NCBI GenBank assembly: GCA_033002965.1
Contig: JAURVB010012950.1
Coordinates: 124,001 to 188,000 of the forward strand
Direction of reading: 5' to 3'
Length of the DNA: 64,000 nucleotides
Source: Piper betle
Taxonomy: Eukaryota > Streptophyta > Magnoliopsida > Piperales > Piperaceae
Part shown: positions 23,247 through 35,051 of the stretch, in pieces
How positions within the stretch are numbered: the first letter of the stretch is position 1
Layout of the letters: each line of letters begins with the position of its first letter
Position numbers and translations under genes: made by a program
Notes under the pieces: generated by a model
What the model saw: the letters and a program-made list of their open reading frames with translations, nothing else
Told to the model about the DNA's origin: nothing
Databases searched by the model: none

Positions 23247-25438
23247 TGTAACACTCCAAATCTGGTTCCCACTTGAGAATCGAACAGGAATGTCACTTGT
23301 CTCAGTTAGGTCGGCTAACCCGAACCCAACCCTGCAAATCTATTCTTGGCGTCTCGAAATGGGAAATGTCTATATTTATGCATGGATGAATGAACAAAAT
23401 AAACCTAACATGCTAATACATGGATGACATGACAGCTAGTTTACAAAACAAAATAAATACAATATAGTCGATAAAAATTCCAAAAAAATGGAACGGACAA
23501 AATTTCCCTCCATTCTATTCACATTTCACTTTTATCATTCGACTTACACATCAATATTTGTTTCAAATCATAATATCACTATCATATTATCATACCTTGC
23601 ATTACATCACATCATTCTTAATATAATGACAACATAAACAAAATATTAACATTCTATCGTCTGATGTGTGTATGCAAGAGATGTCACTACTTCTCTGTCC
23701 AGGCTGGCTCATTTTACTCATGATCATCGCTTACATTTATTATAAAAGCACATCAGTAGCGAGTGTCACTAGTCCAAAAATCATAACTAATATCAAACTA
23801 GATATGAGAGTAAACTCTCATTTACTGAACTGAAATCATCTTTAACTAAACTAATCTATTGCTACTAATGCCTCTCTCGACATTTTCTCATTTCACTTTC
23901 TGGTCCCTTGGTACAACTGTCATATCCTAAGCCTTTTTTCTTACTTCCATACCCACTCACGTAGCATGTTTGTCAGGATTCCCAGCTTATGTCTAACACA
24001 TGTTACTTGCGCAGCATGGTGGTCGGCGGCTTCCACTAGAGCATGCCACATGCATAGCATGGTTGTTGGGATTTTTGGCTTACAACTGGCACATGCTACT
24101 TGCGTAGCATGGTTGTTGGTGACTTTGATTGGCATATGTCGCTTGCATAACATCATTGTCAGGATTCCCAACTTACAACTTGCACATGCTACTTGCGTAA
24201 CATGGTTGTCGACGGCTTCGACTGGCACATGCCACTTGCATAGCATGCTTGTCATGATTTCCAGCTTACGACTGGCACATGCTACTTGCATAGCATGGCT
24301 GTTCGTGGCTTCAACTGACACATGCCACTTGTGTAGCATGGTTGTCGGGATTATTGGCTTATGACTGACACATGCCACTTGTGTAGCATGGTTGTTGGAG
24401 GCTTCGACTGGCACATGTCGCTATCATAACATGGTTGTCGGGATTCCCGACTTATGACTGGCATATGCTACTTGTGTAATATGGTTATCGGCAGCTTCGA
24501 TGGCACATGCCACTTGCGTAGCATGGTTGTCGGGATTCCCTGTTTACGACTGGCACATGCTACTTGTGTAGCATGGTTGTTCACAGTTTTGACTAGCACA
24601 TGCCACTTGCATAGCATGGTTGTCGGTGGCTTCGACTGGCACATGCCACTTGCATAGGTTGGTTGTCGGGAATCCCAACTAACAACTGGCACATGCTACT
24701 TGCACAGCATGGTTTTCGGTAGCTTCAACTGGTACATTCTACTTACGTAACATGGTTGTTGGCATTCCCGGCTTATAATTGGAACATGCTACTTGCGTAG
24801 CATGGTTGGCAGTGGCTTTGATTGGCACATGCTCACTTGCGTAGTATAGTTATTAAAAAATGCAAAAACTACACACACACACACACACATATATATTGGT
24901 AGGGATTTATATAATAGGCCCGAAGGCAACTTGTGGTGGATCTTGTTTTCGAAAACATACTCTAGGGATCTCACCAACTATTCGAATAAATGACCCGAAC
25001 TAAGTGGGATCCGATAAAACACTCCTCAACACGTCCTACAATCTGTAAAAAATTAAATCACGATACTCTATAACAATAAATCAGGGGCAAGTACTAAACA
25101 AACCTAGTAAAAGCTCTGAGCGTGTCTAAGCGCCTAAACGGTGAGCTCCTACTCCGTACTTAATTGTCAATCATGTGGTGATGGGGACGAGGTTGTGGCC
25201 GGCTTGAGTAAGGGTCGTGGGGGAAAAGAGAAGGAAGAAAAAGAAGGGAAGTTGGGTGAGAAGGATGGTGGTAGCTGAATAGTGACAGTGTGGAATGGAT
25301 AGATGTTAGGTGAGAAAAATGAATGGTTTGTTAGAAAAATAAATAGTTGTCTCATAATTAAAACTTAACTCAACTGAAAATAATGGTCGAACCGACCGGT
25401 TAAATTATAAAACTATGATTTAAATCACGGGTTTTACA
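23247..25438 (-). repeat. nested solo LTR, reverse strand, TTAAT target duplication
   Basis: The left edge TGTAACACTCC and right edge CGGGTTTTACA are the reverse complements of the LTR-A end and start. The flanks are TTAAT at 23242-23246 and TTAAT at 25439-25443, a perfect 5-bp duplication. Inside, on the reverse strand, are the family landmarks plus a long minisatellite (23950-24855). There is no internal region, so this is a recombined solo LTR inserted into the left LTR of element B. Confidence 0.8.
23950..24855. repeat. minisatellite, about 20 units of 44-50 bp
   Basis: Unit pattern: 'ggcacatg(c)(c/t)acttgcgtagcatggttgtcgg' followed alternately by a 'ggcttcgactggcacatg' linker or a 'gattcccagcttacaactggcacatg' linker. 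This gives a two-unit higher-order period of about 95 bp. The anchor 'agcatggttgt' (or a one- or two-base variant) recurs roughly every 47 bp from 23962 to 24810. The repeat keeps frames open on both strands, producing spurious 130-157-residue peptides. Confidence 0.85.
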
Positions 25439-25540
25439 TTAATTGATCGAGTCATACCGACCGACAACTTTAAACATAAATCAACTCGATCGTAACATAT
25501 CTAATTTGATTCTTAAGTGAACCGAAATCTGCGTGTTACA
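25439..25540 (+). repeat. left LTR of element B, final part
   Basis: Resumes after the nested solo LTR with 'gatcgagtcataccgacc' and ends 'gaaccgaaatctgcgtgttaca' at 25540, matching the last 100 bp of the right LTR (31826-31925). Confidence 0.65.
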
Positions 25541-28500
25541 AGTTGGTATCAGAGCCATGTCTTGGTCAACTGAAATGAAAGACTTTTGTTTTGAGCCAAG
25601 TGTATGGAGTTGTCCTTAGCCAATCCGACAGGTATTTTATTTTGTATTTTCTTAGGATTTTAGATTGTGTGCTTAGTCATACCTGAGCAGTGAATATTTT
25701 TAGTGTTAACGGTTAGAGAAGTTATGAAATGGATATAAGATCACAATTTAAGTAGATGCCAGCTTGGATCTCACTAGAATGTCATGATAAGCTTAGAGAC
25801 ACGCCTTGTCTTTTTATATGGTAGAAATTGGATGACTAATAGTTTCCACATGTTAAGTTAATAGAGGTTGAGATGGATAGTGACTAGGAGTATTTGGTGC
25901 ACCTGGATCAGTAGGAGTACAAATTAGATTTTGGGTAGATGACTTGGATAGACAACTTCCAAGAAATAACAGTGGATAAGGATGAGTAGCGAGGTGGATC
26001 TATAGTGCCATGGACATTTTACCGCCTCCCCTTCTTCCACTAGGGTATATCTGTCACAACAATAATGGTGGTTACTCTTCACCAAACAAAGGAATGAACA
26101 CAATGAGGATAAGCAAGATTACCTTTGATCACAGATTTCGACGGTTGACTGGATTTCAGTTGATCTACCAAGGCCAGATCAATGACTACTATTGAGAACA
26201 ATTCAGCGGTTATGGGAATAGTTACTCCAGATTTCATGAGACTAGTGTGGGCTCAACATTATCTATTCATCGTACGTGTGACCCCTATGATCCAGACCCC
26301 TCTGGATCAGACATGCCTAGTTCGATAACCTAAGCCGAGATAATAGTAGCTACCTCTAGGAAGACAGATACATGGAGACGAACATGCCAGAGACAGTAAT
26401 GGGTTATTAACGTACATGATTAGGGTTAGGCTTAAATATCTGAGTAGCACGACTGCCATCCGAGATGCACAATCACCGTCTGGGTTGCCCAACCACTAAC
26501 CGTAATGCACTACCACCAACCGAATCCCCACAACTGTTGTCCATGATGCACAACCACCATTCGCATATTGCACTATCACTGACGGAGTGGAGCAGTTATT
26601 GTGGATGTAAGGGCCATGTAGTTACCTCACCCTATAGGAGGACAACTACATGAGGACATTCTTAGCTTTGCACAGAATTTGCATGTCACAACATTAAGAG
26701 CAGAGTTGACATTAAGAGCAGAGTTGGGTCAGGACTGAGGACAAGATACAGCTACGGTAACATCATCCGGTAGCGTTAGTGACAGTCATCAAATGGATGT
26801 ATATGGACAGAGTCTGAGAACAAGGTAGTGTGACCTCCAAGTGAGATGGGCACACTAGCCAGATTGTTTAGTCAACATGACAATATATGTATGAGTTCTA
26901 GCCAGGGTATATAGATGGTTAGCAAATGATCAGATATGCAGTTTAACTCATTTAGAGTTTGTCTTAGCCAGAGAGAGATATCTTACTTGAATTAGAATTT
27001 TAGCATAGATGATGGGTTTAGTGAGGGAGTGTCCATTAGGGAGACAGTGTTTTCCTTGTGCTTTGCCAACTCGATTAGGTACTTAGCTTGAGACATTGGA
27101 CTTAGCCTTTACCCCGAGTATAGGAGGTACCTTTGTAGCTTTGTATAGGACTTATAGTGCAAGTAGCCAATGATAGACTAGTCTAGAGGCGACAAATACA
27201 CCCAAGCTTGGGAGCGACATAGACAGAGACTTAGTCAGACCAAATCATGTTGACCAGATAGAGGGACATTAGTGTATACTCATCTTTACTTATAGCTTTG
27301 CTTGAGAGTCTACCATAACGGTAGTAGTCATGTGAGTCAAGATTACTGCTACAAATCGGTATGGAACGGCAGGTCACACACTACTGAAGAGCGGATGAGA
27401 CACGTGTCAAACCTCACTATGAGTCCCCTAGACTCGAGGAGAGATAGTAGTTCTTTGGGTCGTCTGAACCCCATCCGTTTAAAAGTACATGGCTAGTACG
27501 GTATTGAGAAAGATATGCCTACTATTAGCTGATTAAACTAGAGCTACTTATGAGTCGTCTATTAGCCTTGTTGTTGATTGGCTATTCCATAGGTTGGCCA
27601 CCTATGGCAGAGATCAATCTTGATGATCTTAGAGTCAAGTCCATGGACCTACCTATATGTTTGAGTCACCCAATACCCTACACAGAGTTTAATTACCCCA
27701 CTGTGACTTAGAAAAAGATCCTCACATCACCATTGATATACATATCTAATAGAATTTTCTCAGCTTAGTGTACTCTCCCAATACATCTAATTTCAGATCA
27801 CCTGAAGATGAGACACCTAGTTAGAGTCCTAGAAGAGCGTGACCAATTTTCTACAAGAAATCCTATCTCCTTCATGTGACCATAGACACCAGACGGAGTC
27901 AACTAGTTTTACACTCACCCTTCCAGATATATTTGTCCTACCATTAGTCTTCTAGGTGGTTGAGATGAGCATACTAGATGCCGACTCCACAGTTCCATGC
28001 AGAGTATGTTCTCATACTCCTTGAGAAACATTGTACATGTATAGGTCTTCTCGCCATCATCTGTCACAGAAAGTTCTTTTCAACAGTAGTTAGTGGTTGT
28101 ATAATAGTTATGAGAGTCATAGTATGTAGTAGAGTTATAGCAGTTGTCCTTGTTCAATTATAGAATAGAGTGAGATATTTAACTTGGGACCACGTTAGCT
28201 AGGACCTAGTGAGTAGTTCAGTTCCTTTTCCAGAGACACTAGAGTGTTTGGCCTAGACTAGCGATAGGAAACCATAGAACTCAGTAGCATATATCTTTAC
28301 TTGGTACTAGAGTCCACCATATGCTAGTAGGACTCACAGGACACCTTAGTATAGCCATAGGATCTAGAGAAGAGTGCCTTGAGTGTACATGTAGTTGACC
28401 TATCACATTGATAAGTATTAGGGAGATATGGGTAGATGTTAGGCCACATACCTCTCACTGATATAGTTTTTCTTGATGTAGTTCAAACTAGTACCCTACA

Positions 28501-28938
28501 GTACTCTCCAGTACCTGCACCAAAACCCATTAAACCCATAGGGGTGAGCTTAGATTTTTCCCACGGAGGTCGTTGCATTTGAGCCCCTGTAGTTTCCAAT
28601 GACCTATGAGCTAGTCTAGGGAGATGACTCGAGCACGCATGGTTAGTCCAGCAAGACGATTCGAGCATGTATGGTTAGTGCAGACAGATGATTCTAGCAT
28701 CTATGGCATGTTTTGCTAATGATTCGAGTACGTGTAGTCTGTCCGGCCAGATAAGTAGGAAGCTAGTGAGCTTCATCACTATTTGGAGATCTAGCTTCAT
28801 GTTAATACAGTTGGACGGTGAGCAACTAGCTTTCAAGGGAGACCTACTAGTTTGTCAGGAAGATGACACCTTTAGTTGAGTCATCCAATTGCAGTTGATG
28901 TAAGAAATTCCAAGGACGGAATTTTTATGAGGAAAGGT
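25541..28938 (+). pseudogene. degenerate interior of element B
   Basis: The leader after the primer-binding site parallels that of the intact gag-only element: 'aatccgacaggtatttt' at 25621-25638 corresponds to 'gttccgacaggtatttt' at 50171-50188. The body from about 26660 is homologous to copy A (3495-5890). Frames are broken throughout. A Cys-X2-Cys remnant may exist near 27050 and a Cys-Tyr-Lys stretch near 27344, compatible with a decayed gag zinc knuckle region. No RT, RNase H or integrase signature is visible. The interior ends with 'gacggaatttttatgagg' and a purine tract before the right LTR at 28939. Confidence 0.5.
25544..25556 (+). other. primer-binding site (initiator Met tRNA)
   Basis: TGGTATCAGAGCC, three bases after the LTR end at 25540, is the standard complement of the 3' end of plant initiator methionine tRNA used by many plant LTR retrotransposons. 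Confidence 0.85.
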
Positions 28939-31925
28939 TATAAAACCCCAATTTTGTCTTAGGGTTTTACCCTTTTTAGTTTTGTCCAGTTCGGGCAATC
29001 TCGAGCCGATTCAAGTGAACTCGATCGAGAACAATTTTAAGAATATGAGTATGAAGCTCATATGGCCATATGAGCATGTTATGTAGGCTAAGTATGCCTA
29101 ACATGAATATGATAGTTTTAGTTATGATATAGTAGAGCATGAGTTATTAGTGTATATACAAGGTATACGTATGATTTTTATGGATTAGCTTGGATTTTAG
29201 GCCTAGATCTAGGCCATTGCAACATTTAGCATCAATTTGGGATTTTTTTGGGTGTTTCATTTGCATGTAGCATAGGAATTTTTGGATCACTTGATTGTGC
29301 CCTTGTGGGCTTAGTTTGATTTAGTTCAGGGTTCGAAGCCTATTTAACCTTCATGCCTCAATTCCCACATATAGAGTCACTTTTAGGATTTGAGTCAATT
29401 TTGACTTTGGACGGTCTGAGCTTTCCGTCCATATGTATATTGCATATACTCACATGTGGACCCCACTAGGCCACAAGTTGTTAGATGTCCCGATCGTGCC
29501 ACGTGGAAAGATTTAACCCTTATAATCAACCTTATCTTCACCTATTGATTTCTAGAGTTTCCTCAATTTTAAAATTTTCCACCAATACGCCACCACCACT
29601 TCAACTCGCCGCCCGCAAATCTCCGCCTCACCCCCGGCCACCAGATTGGCACAACGGTGATCACCTCATGGCCGGCTATAAGTCCATACCCACGATCGCC
29701 ACTAGCGTCACTGCAATCACCGCCATTGATGATGTTTTTGCGGTTGGTTTTCGCCGCCACCACCTCCTGTTCGGGCCTTTTTTGGCACCGGCAATCCACC
29801 TCCGGTCGATCCGACCACCCAGACAAGTTCATCTTGCCGTGATCTACATTTTGAGACCACCCACGAACATTGTCGTCGCCATGATCGCCGCCAACAACAC
29901 TGCCACCCCCGACGACGATACCACACCTTTCCGGCCAGCCATTGGCTGGACTCCTCCGATCACCACCACCATGAAGTTCCCCGTCCTCCCCTCTTTTGAT
30001 CACAACTGATAGCAGCCTCTGTTGTGCTATTGTTTGCATTTTTCAACGATGGACACCACTGCCCCTCTGCCCGATCCGCTTACCCAAATCGAGTTCTCCT
30101 GCTCGCGGCCCTGTCTGCCTGGTCATGTCCGAGTCCGCCAGGCCATGTCCATGTTTGTGTCCATCAGTCTAGAAAACACAGCCCATTTTTCAGTTAACTC
30201 AGACCGGGTTGGTTCAGCTCATTTAGTTCGGTCTAGTTTAGCTTGGTTTGGTCAGGTTCAGCCAATTTTCAGCTATTTTTTGATTGTTTTTGGTAATTTG
30301 AAAACCCTTACATCAGTTTATATGCATATTTACATTATTTACCATAATTTGATGTCATAAGTGTTTTTGTTTATTTATTTATTTATCTATTATTTACTTA
30401 TTCATTATTATTTATTTATGTTTAGTTAAATGTTTATTATATATGATGTATGTTTACATGATTATTTGTTATTATTAATATTATATTTACTTATTAATGT
30501 TAATCCTTTTATGTTTACTAAATTATATATACACACGCACATTTTCGTTGCGTGTATGTTATTATTTAATTGCATTTAATTGTGTATACTGTAAAGATGA
30601 CTATATTATTATTATTATTATTATTATTCATGATTAATTAAAATTATTTATTTATTTGTTTGTTTGTTTATATGATTACTAACATGAGTATATATAATAT
30701 TTGCTCGTGTTTAGCCATTTACCTATATAGTATATGACATTATTATTTTATGAGTAGAGTATTGATTATTTTTATGTATTTATTATCTACCTATTTATTC
30801 ATGATTGTATGAATTTATTTATTTATTATTTGTAAATTGTTATTCTCTTTATTAAGTCTCGATTTATGTATTGTGTGTTTAGTGGTATGTTTATTTACTA
30901 TAGTCTTTTTATTAAGATGTATTGATGATATGAGCACACACCATGAGCATTCATCAAATAGGGATGTTAGTATTTTAGTTAATAGTGGGTTCCGATGTAG
31001 ATTCCAAAGTCCAAGCTCTTCATAGATGTGTAGATACGCTTGGTGTTTGGACCACAGGTCCATAAGACTCTCTCTCTCTGCTTGACTCCTTGTGTGTCGA
31101 GTTTAATTGCGTTTTATGCGTAGGATAGCATCGGCAGCATTTTATTGCATCCCTCTGATGTTGTGCTATTTAGTTGTTCTTTCTACACATGTTTAATGAA
31201 ACTACAAGCCTCTTTCTTAAGCCTATTATATGAGTACGCGTATTTTTACAGATTTCACTTATAAGAGAGTGAGCGGTATAAAGATATGTATGAATTGCAC
31301 TAGTAGTCCTTCAAACCATAAGGTAGTGCGGTGTATGATGGTACTGCGTAATGCAGTGCATTTCCAAAAATTGCGGCACTAACTTAACTATTCCTTTTGC
31401 CACTCAAGTACCGTGGCGGGTGATATGGAAGGTGTGAAGGTGTAAACACTGTATGTATGTATGTATGAATATGATTATGAGCCCTGCATGCGAACCGGTA
31501 ATTACTTAAGTATGTTTGCTTACTATCCAGTGTGAGGTAATCTTGAAGTTTCATTTGTTTTCATGGGTAATGGAATACGTATTTGCCAAATTATATTAGT
31601 TATTTTTCGGACTAGTAACATTCGTTACTTACAGTTTTCATATAATTTATCTAGGTCATGCAAATCCTGAGTCGACTTTGGTGGGAAAACAGATAAACAT
31701 TACACACACTTGGGCTTAGCACAGTTATTTATTTTCTTACTTTTATTCACATTTGATGTGTTTTGACGGGTATTTGGTAATGTCTTTCATTCTCATGACA
31801 CTAAACGGGTTGTTTTGATCAATTTTATTGATTGAGTTGTACCAACCGGCATTTTTAAACGTAACTCAACTCAATCACAACATTTCTGATTCGGTTATTA
31901 AGTGAACCAAAATCGGGGTGTTACA
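28939..31925 (+). repeat. right LTR of element B, about 3.0 kb
   Basis: Begins TATAAAACCCC...TTAGGGTTTTACCC (TG decayed to TA) and ends 'ccaaaatcggggtgttaca' at 31925. It contains the GC-rich block 29580-30000, an AT-rich middle, 'cctattatatgagtacgcg' (31220), 'gcagtgcatttcc' (31353) and 'gtaacattcgttac' (31616). Its length and order of landmarks equal those of the young 2.85-2.97-kb LTRs, which establishes the family. Confidence 0.75.
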
Positions 31926-34242
31926 AATACGGTCATGACCACCTCACAATCGGTTATCAATTCATACCCACCATCACCATCGGCACCACCGCAGTCATTG
32001 TTGGCGATAGAGTTTTTATCACTGTTCATCACCGTCATTGCCACCCTTTTAGGCTATTTTCTGGTGCCGGTGAGCCACTTCTGGCTGATCCAACACACGC
32101 ACCTTCATCTTGACGAGATCTACATTTTAAGATCACCCATGACCACCGCCCCGGTCGTGATTGCCGCTAGCGATGTCACTGCACCCAGTGGCGAAGTCGC
32201 GTCTTTCCGACCAACATACGGCAGGACCTTGCCCTTCGTCACTGCCATCACATTCCCTTTCCTCCCCTTTGTTGATCCTAACTAGGGGCGACCTTAGCCA
32301 GGCCACCGTCGGCATTTTCTGGTAAAGGACACCGTCGCTTTACATTCGGTCTGTTTGCCTGTGACCACATCTACTAACCACGTTAACATCCGTTTGCCCT
32401 TGCCCGAGTCCGCCTACCTATGCTCGAGTTCATGTCCATAATGTCCACCTAGTTAAGCTAGCCCGCTTTCCAATTAACCCAGATTGAGCTAGTTCAGTTC
32501 GATTTGGTCTGGTTCAGCTCGGTTCAGTCCGGTTTAGCTCAGTTTGAACCCATTTTGGGCCATTTCTAAACCTTTTTTGGTAATTCGAGAACCCTTATAT
32601 TAGTTTAGATGCATATTCACATTGTTTAGCATGTTTGGATGTTATGAGTATTTTTCTTTATTTAATTTATTATATTTATTTATTTATTTATTTATTCATG
32701 ATTATTTGTTTTTTATTATTTATATATTTGTTGACTATGATGAATGATTATGTGACTAGTTATTGTTATTGATAATTAATTTATTCATAGATATTATTTT
32801 TGTTCATGTTTATCATATTCTATTTAATTAATTGATTGATTATTAATTATTTCTTACTCGTGTTATTATTATACCTATTTAGTCGTATATTCGTATATTT
32901 AATATTTATATTAATATTCTTCATGATTTATTAATATTAATTAATTAATTATTTATCTATTGACTTATTTAATTAATTAATAGTTTGTTTATTTAATTAT
33001 TTATATGTTTACTAGCACAAAGATATATATAATATTTACCCGTGTCTTCTCATGTATTTTTATAGAATAATTATATTATTATTTTATTATTATACTATTA
33101 TTTATATTCATATATTTATTATTTACCTAATGATCATTGAGTGTATTTATTTGTTATTTATTATTATCATTATATCTCGATTTATGTAATGTATGTTTAG
33201 TTGTAGGTTTATTTAGCATTATTTTATTTAGTCGGATGTATTGATGATATGAGCACTCACCACAAGGATGCATTATATAAAGTTATTGATATTTTATTTA
33301 GCATTGGGTTTCGATATAGGTTACAGAGTTGGAGCTCGTTGCAAATGTTTCGATGCGTTTGGAACTTAGACGACTCTCTTTCTTTGCTTGGCTCCTTGCA
33401 TGTTGAGTTTAATCGTGTTTTAGACGTTAGAAAGTATCAACGGCATTTTATTGGATCCTTTCGATGTTGGGCCATTTAGTCATGTTTACAACACATGTTT
33501 AATACAACTACGAAAATGAGATCTCTTGTTGGTTTTCGAACTGAATCTCAAAAATGTACGATACAAGTCTCTTCCGTAGATCTATTATATATAAGTATGG
33601 GCATTTTTACAAATTTCATGAATAAGAGAATGAGTGATACAAAGATATGTATGAGGGTAGTGCAGTATATGAGGGTATTGCGTAATGCAGCACATTTTCG
33701 AAATTTGTAACACTAACTTAACTGTTCCTTTTACCACTCAAGTACCGTAGCGGGTGTAATATAGAGAATGTGAAGGTGTGAGCATAAGTATGAATATGAT
33801 TATAAGCTTTGCATGCGAGCCGACACTTGTTTAAGTATGTTTGCTTACCGTCGAGTGTAAGGCATTTCTGAAGTTTTATAAGTTTTTATAGATAATGAAA
33901 TACCCACTTGTTAGTTTATACTAATTATTTTCTGGACTAGTAACATTCGTTAGTGACGTTTTTTATATAATACATGTACGTCTTGCAAATCTTGAGTTGA
34001 CTTTAGTAAAAGGATAAATAAATACTACACACACTTGTGCTTAATGTATTTACTTTACTTTTACTTATATTTGATGTGCTTTGACATATTTTAATAATAT
34101 TTTTCATTCTTATGATACGAAGAAAGTTATTTTGATCTATTTTATCGATGGAGTCTTAACGTTTAACAACTTTAAATATGATTCGACTCGATCGTACTAT
34201 TTCTGATTAGGTTCTTTGGTGAACCGAAATTGAAGTATTACA
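31926..34242 (+). repeat. LTR-A copy, 5' truncated
   Basis: Starts inside the GC-rich segment ('ggtcatgaccacctcacaatcggttatcaattc', compare 6580-6605) directly after the end of element B's LTR. It runs through the AT-rich middle and downstream landmarks and ends 'gaaccgaaattgaagtattaca' at 34242. Two LTRs of one family abutting without an interior suggests recombination between insertions. Its end lies about 500 bp upstream of the kinase gene's TATA box. Confidence 0.65.
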
Positions 34243-34568
34243 CATCTTACTTTGTTATAATAACTACGGTTATAATAATGTTATAAAATTCCAAGTTGAT
34301 TTGTTTTTATAAAAATAAGGATATCAAGAAAAAATATAAACTAAACTAAAGACTTGGAAAAAAAGTTTAAAAAGGTAAAAACGATTCCATCCAAATATTC
34401 CGAAAAACAACCTAAAAGGCCAAAACGAAAAAGATTTTCTTAACTTTGTAAATAAAAAAGCCCTGTTCTTACGTTTTAGACAGAAGGACCTTTCCATTGA
34501 TCAGGCAACTAAATTTCCCAAAACTATTTTAATTTTTACTGTTTGCGTGAACAAAAAAACGACATTTT

Positions 34569-34585
34569 TTGACCTTTTGACGTCA
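34569..34585 (+). promoter_or_regulatory. W-box and bZIP-type TGACGTCA sites
   Basis: TTGACC (34569-34574) matches the WRKY W-box core, and the palindrome TGACGTCA (34578-34585) is a classic bZIP/TGA-factor binding site. They lie about 170 bp upstream of the TATA box. A reverse W-box (GGTCAA) occurs near 34701. Binding is inferred from the motifs alone. Confidence 0.4.
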
Positions 34586-34750
34586 CGAGACACGTCCAAC
34601 CATAGCACATGTTTTTTCAACGCACGACCCTGACCAATCCATAAAACTAACTACTAAATTAAACAAACAAGCTCATTTGTTTTCGTAATACGAATGACCA
34701 GGTCAAAAATCTCAGTGTCATTTTCGGTATATTGTCAAACACCAAGACAA

Positions 34751-34758
34751 TTTATATA
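34751..34758 (+). promoter_or_regulatory. TATA box of kinase gene
   Basis: TTTATATA is followed about 35 bp later by the GA-rich tract 'cgaggagagaggagagagag' (34782-34801), a usual arrangement at plant transcription starts. Transcription probably starts near 34785, leaving a leader of roughly 270 nt before the ATG at 35052. Confidence 0.5.
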
Positions 34759-34842
34759 GACCAGCTGCCGCAGCTGTCCCGCGAGGAGAGAGGAGAGAGA
34801 GGGACAGAGAACTTCTTCGTTACTGCTGAACAGCTTTGAGAG

Positions 34843-35048
34843 ATGACTGAGGCCTGCAACACCACCTATAGTCCCGGGTTTTCTCGCCCGTAAATCGCTT
34901 TCCTCGCCGGGAAACCGCCTTTCTTCTTGCTTGAAGTTTTCAGGCTCGTTAGAGTTTTTTACGCGGAAACCGGTATGCCTTGGTGCTGGTCGAAATTTCG
35001 CCTCTAATGGAGGCAAAGCTGCTGTTAAACCGCTTTTGGCTCTGTTGA
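34843..35048 (+). promoter_or_regulatory. three upstream ORFs in the leader
   Basis: The leader holds three short AUG-started frames: 34843-34893 (16 codons plus stop), 34975-35007 (10 codons plus stop) and 35007-35048 (13 codons plus stop). The last two overlap by one base (TAATG), and the third stops three bases before the main ATG at 35052. This arrangement would be expected to reduce or regulate translation of the kinase, if transcription begins upstream of 34843. Confidence 0.5.
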
Positions 35049-35051
35049 GCG

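Noticed and set aside
23941..24414. 157-residue reverse-strand frame rich in Cys, His and Ala
   Set aside because: It lies entirely inside the 44-50-bp minisatellite; repeats keep frames open on both strands and there is no start context or family match.
23950..24855. Possible CRISPR-like array (regular repeats about 47 bp apart)
   Set aside because: The linkers are themselves repeated, there are no unique spacers, and the context is a plant LTR.
25544..25556. tRNA-like sequence
   Set aside because: Only the 13 bases complementary to a tRNA 3' end are present, at the position of a primer-binding site; no cloverleaf follows.
29485..30009. 174-residue frame in the LTR GC-rich segment
   Set aside because: Homologous segments in the other LTR copies do not preserve the frame, so it is not under coding constraint.
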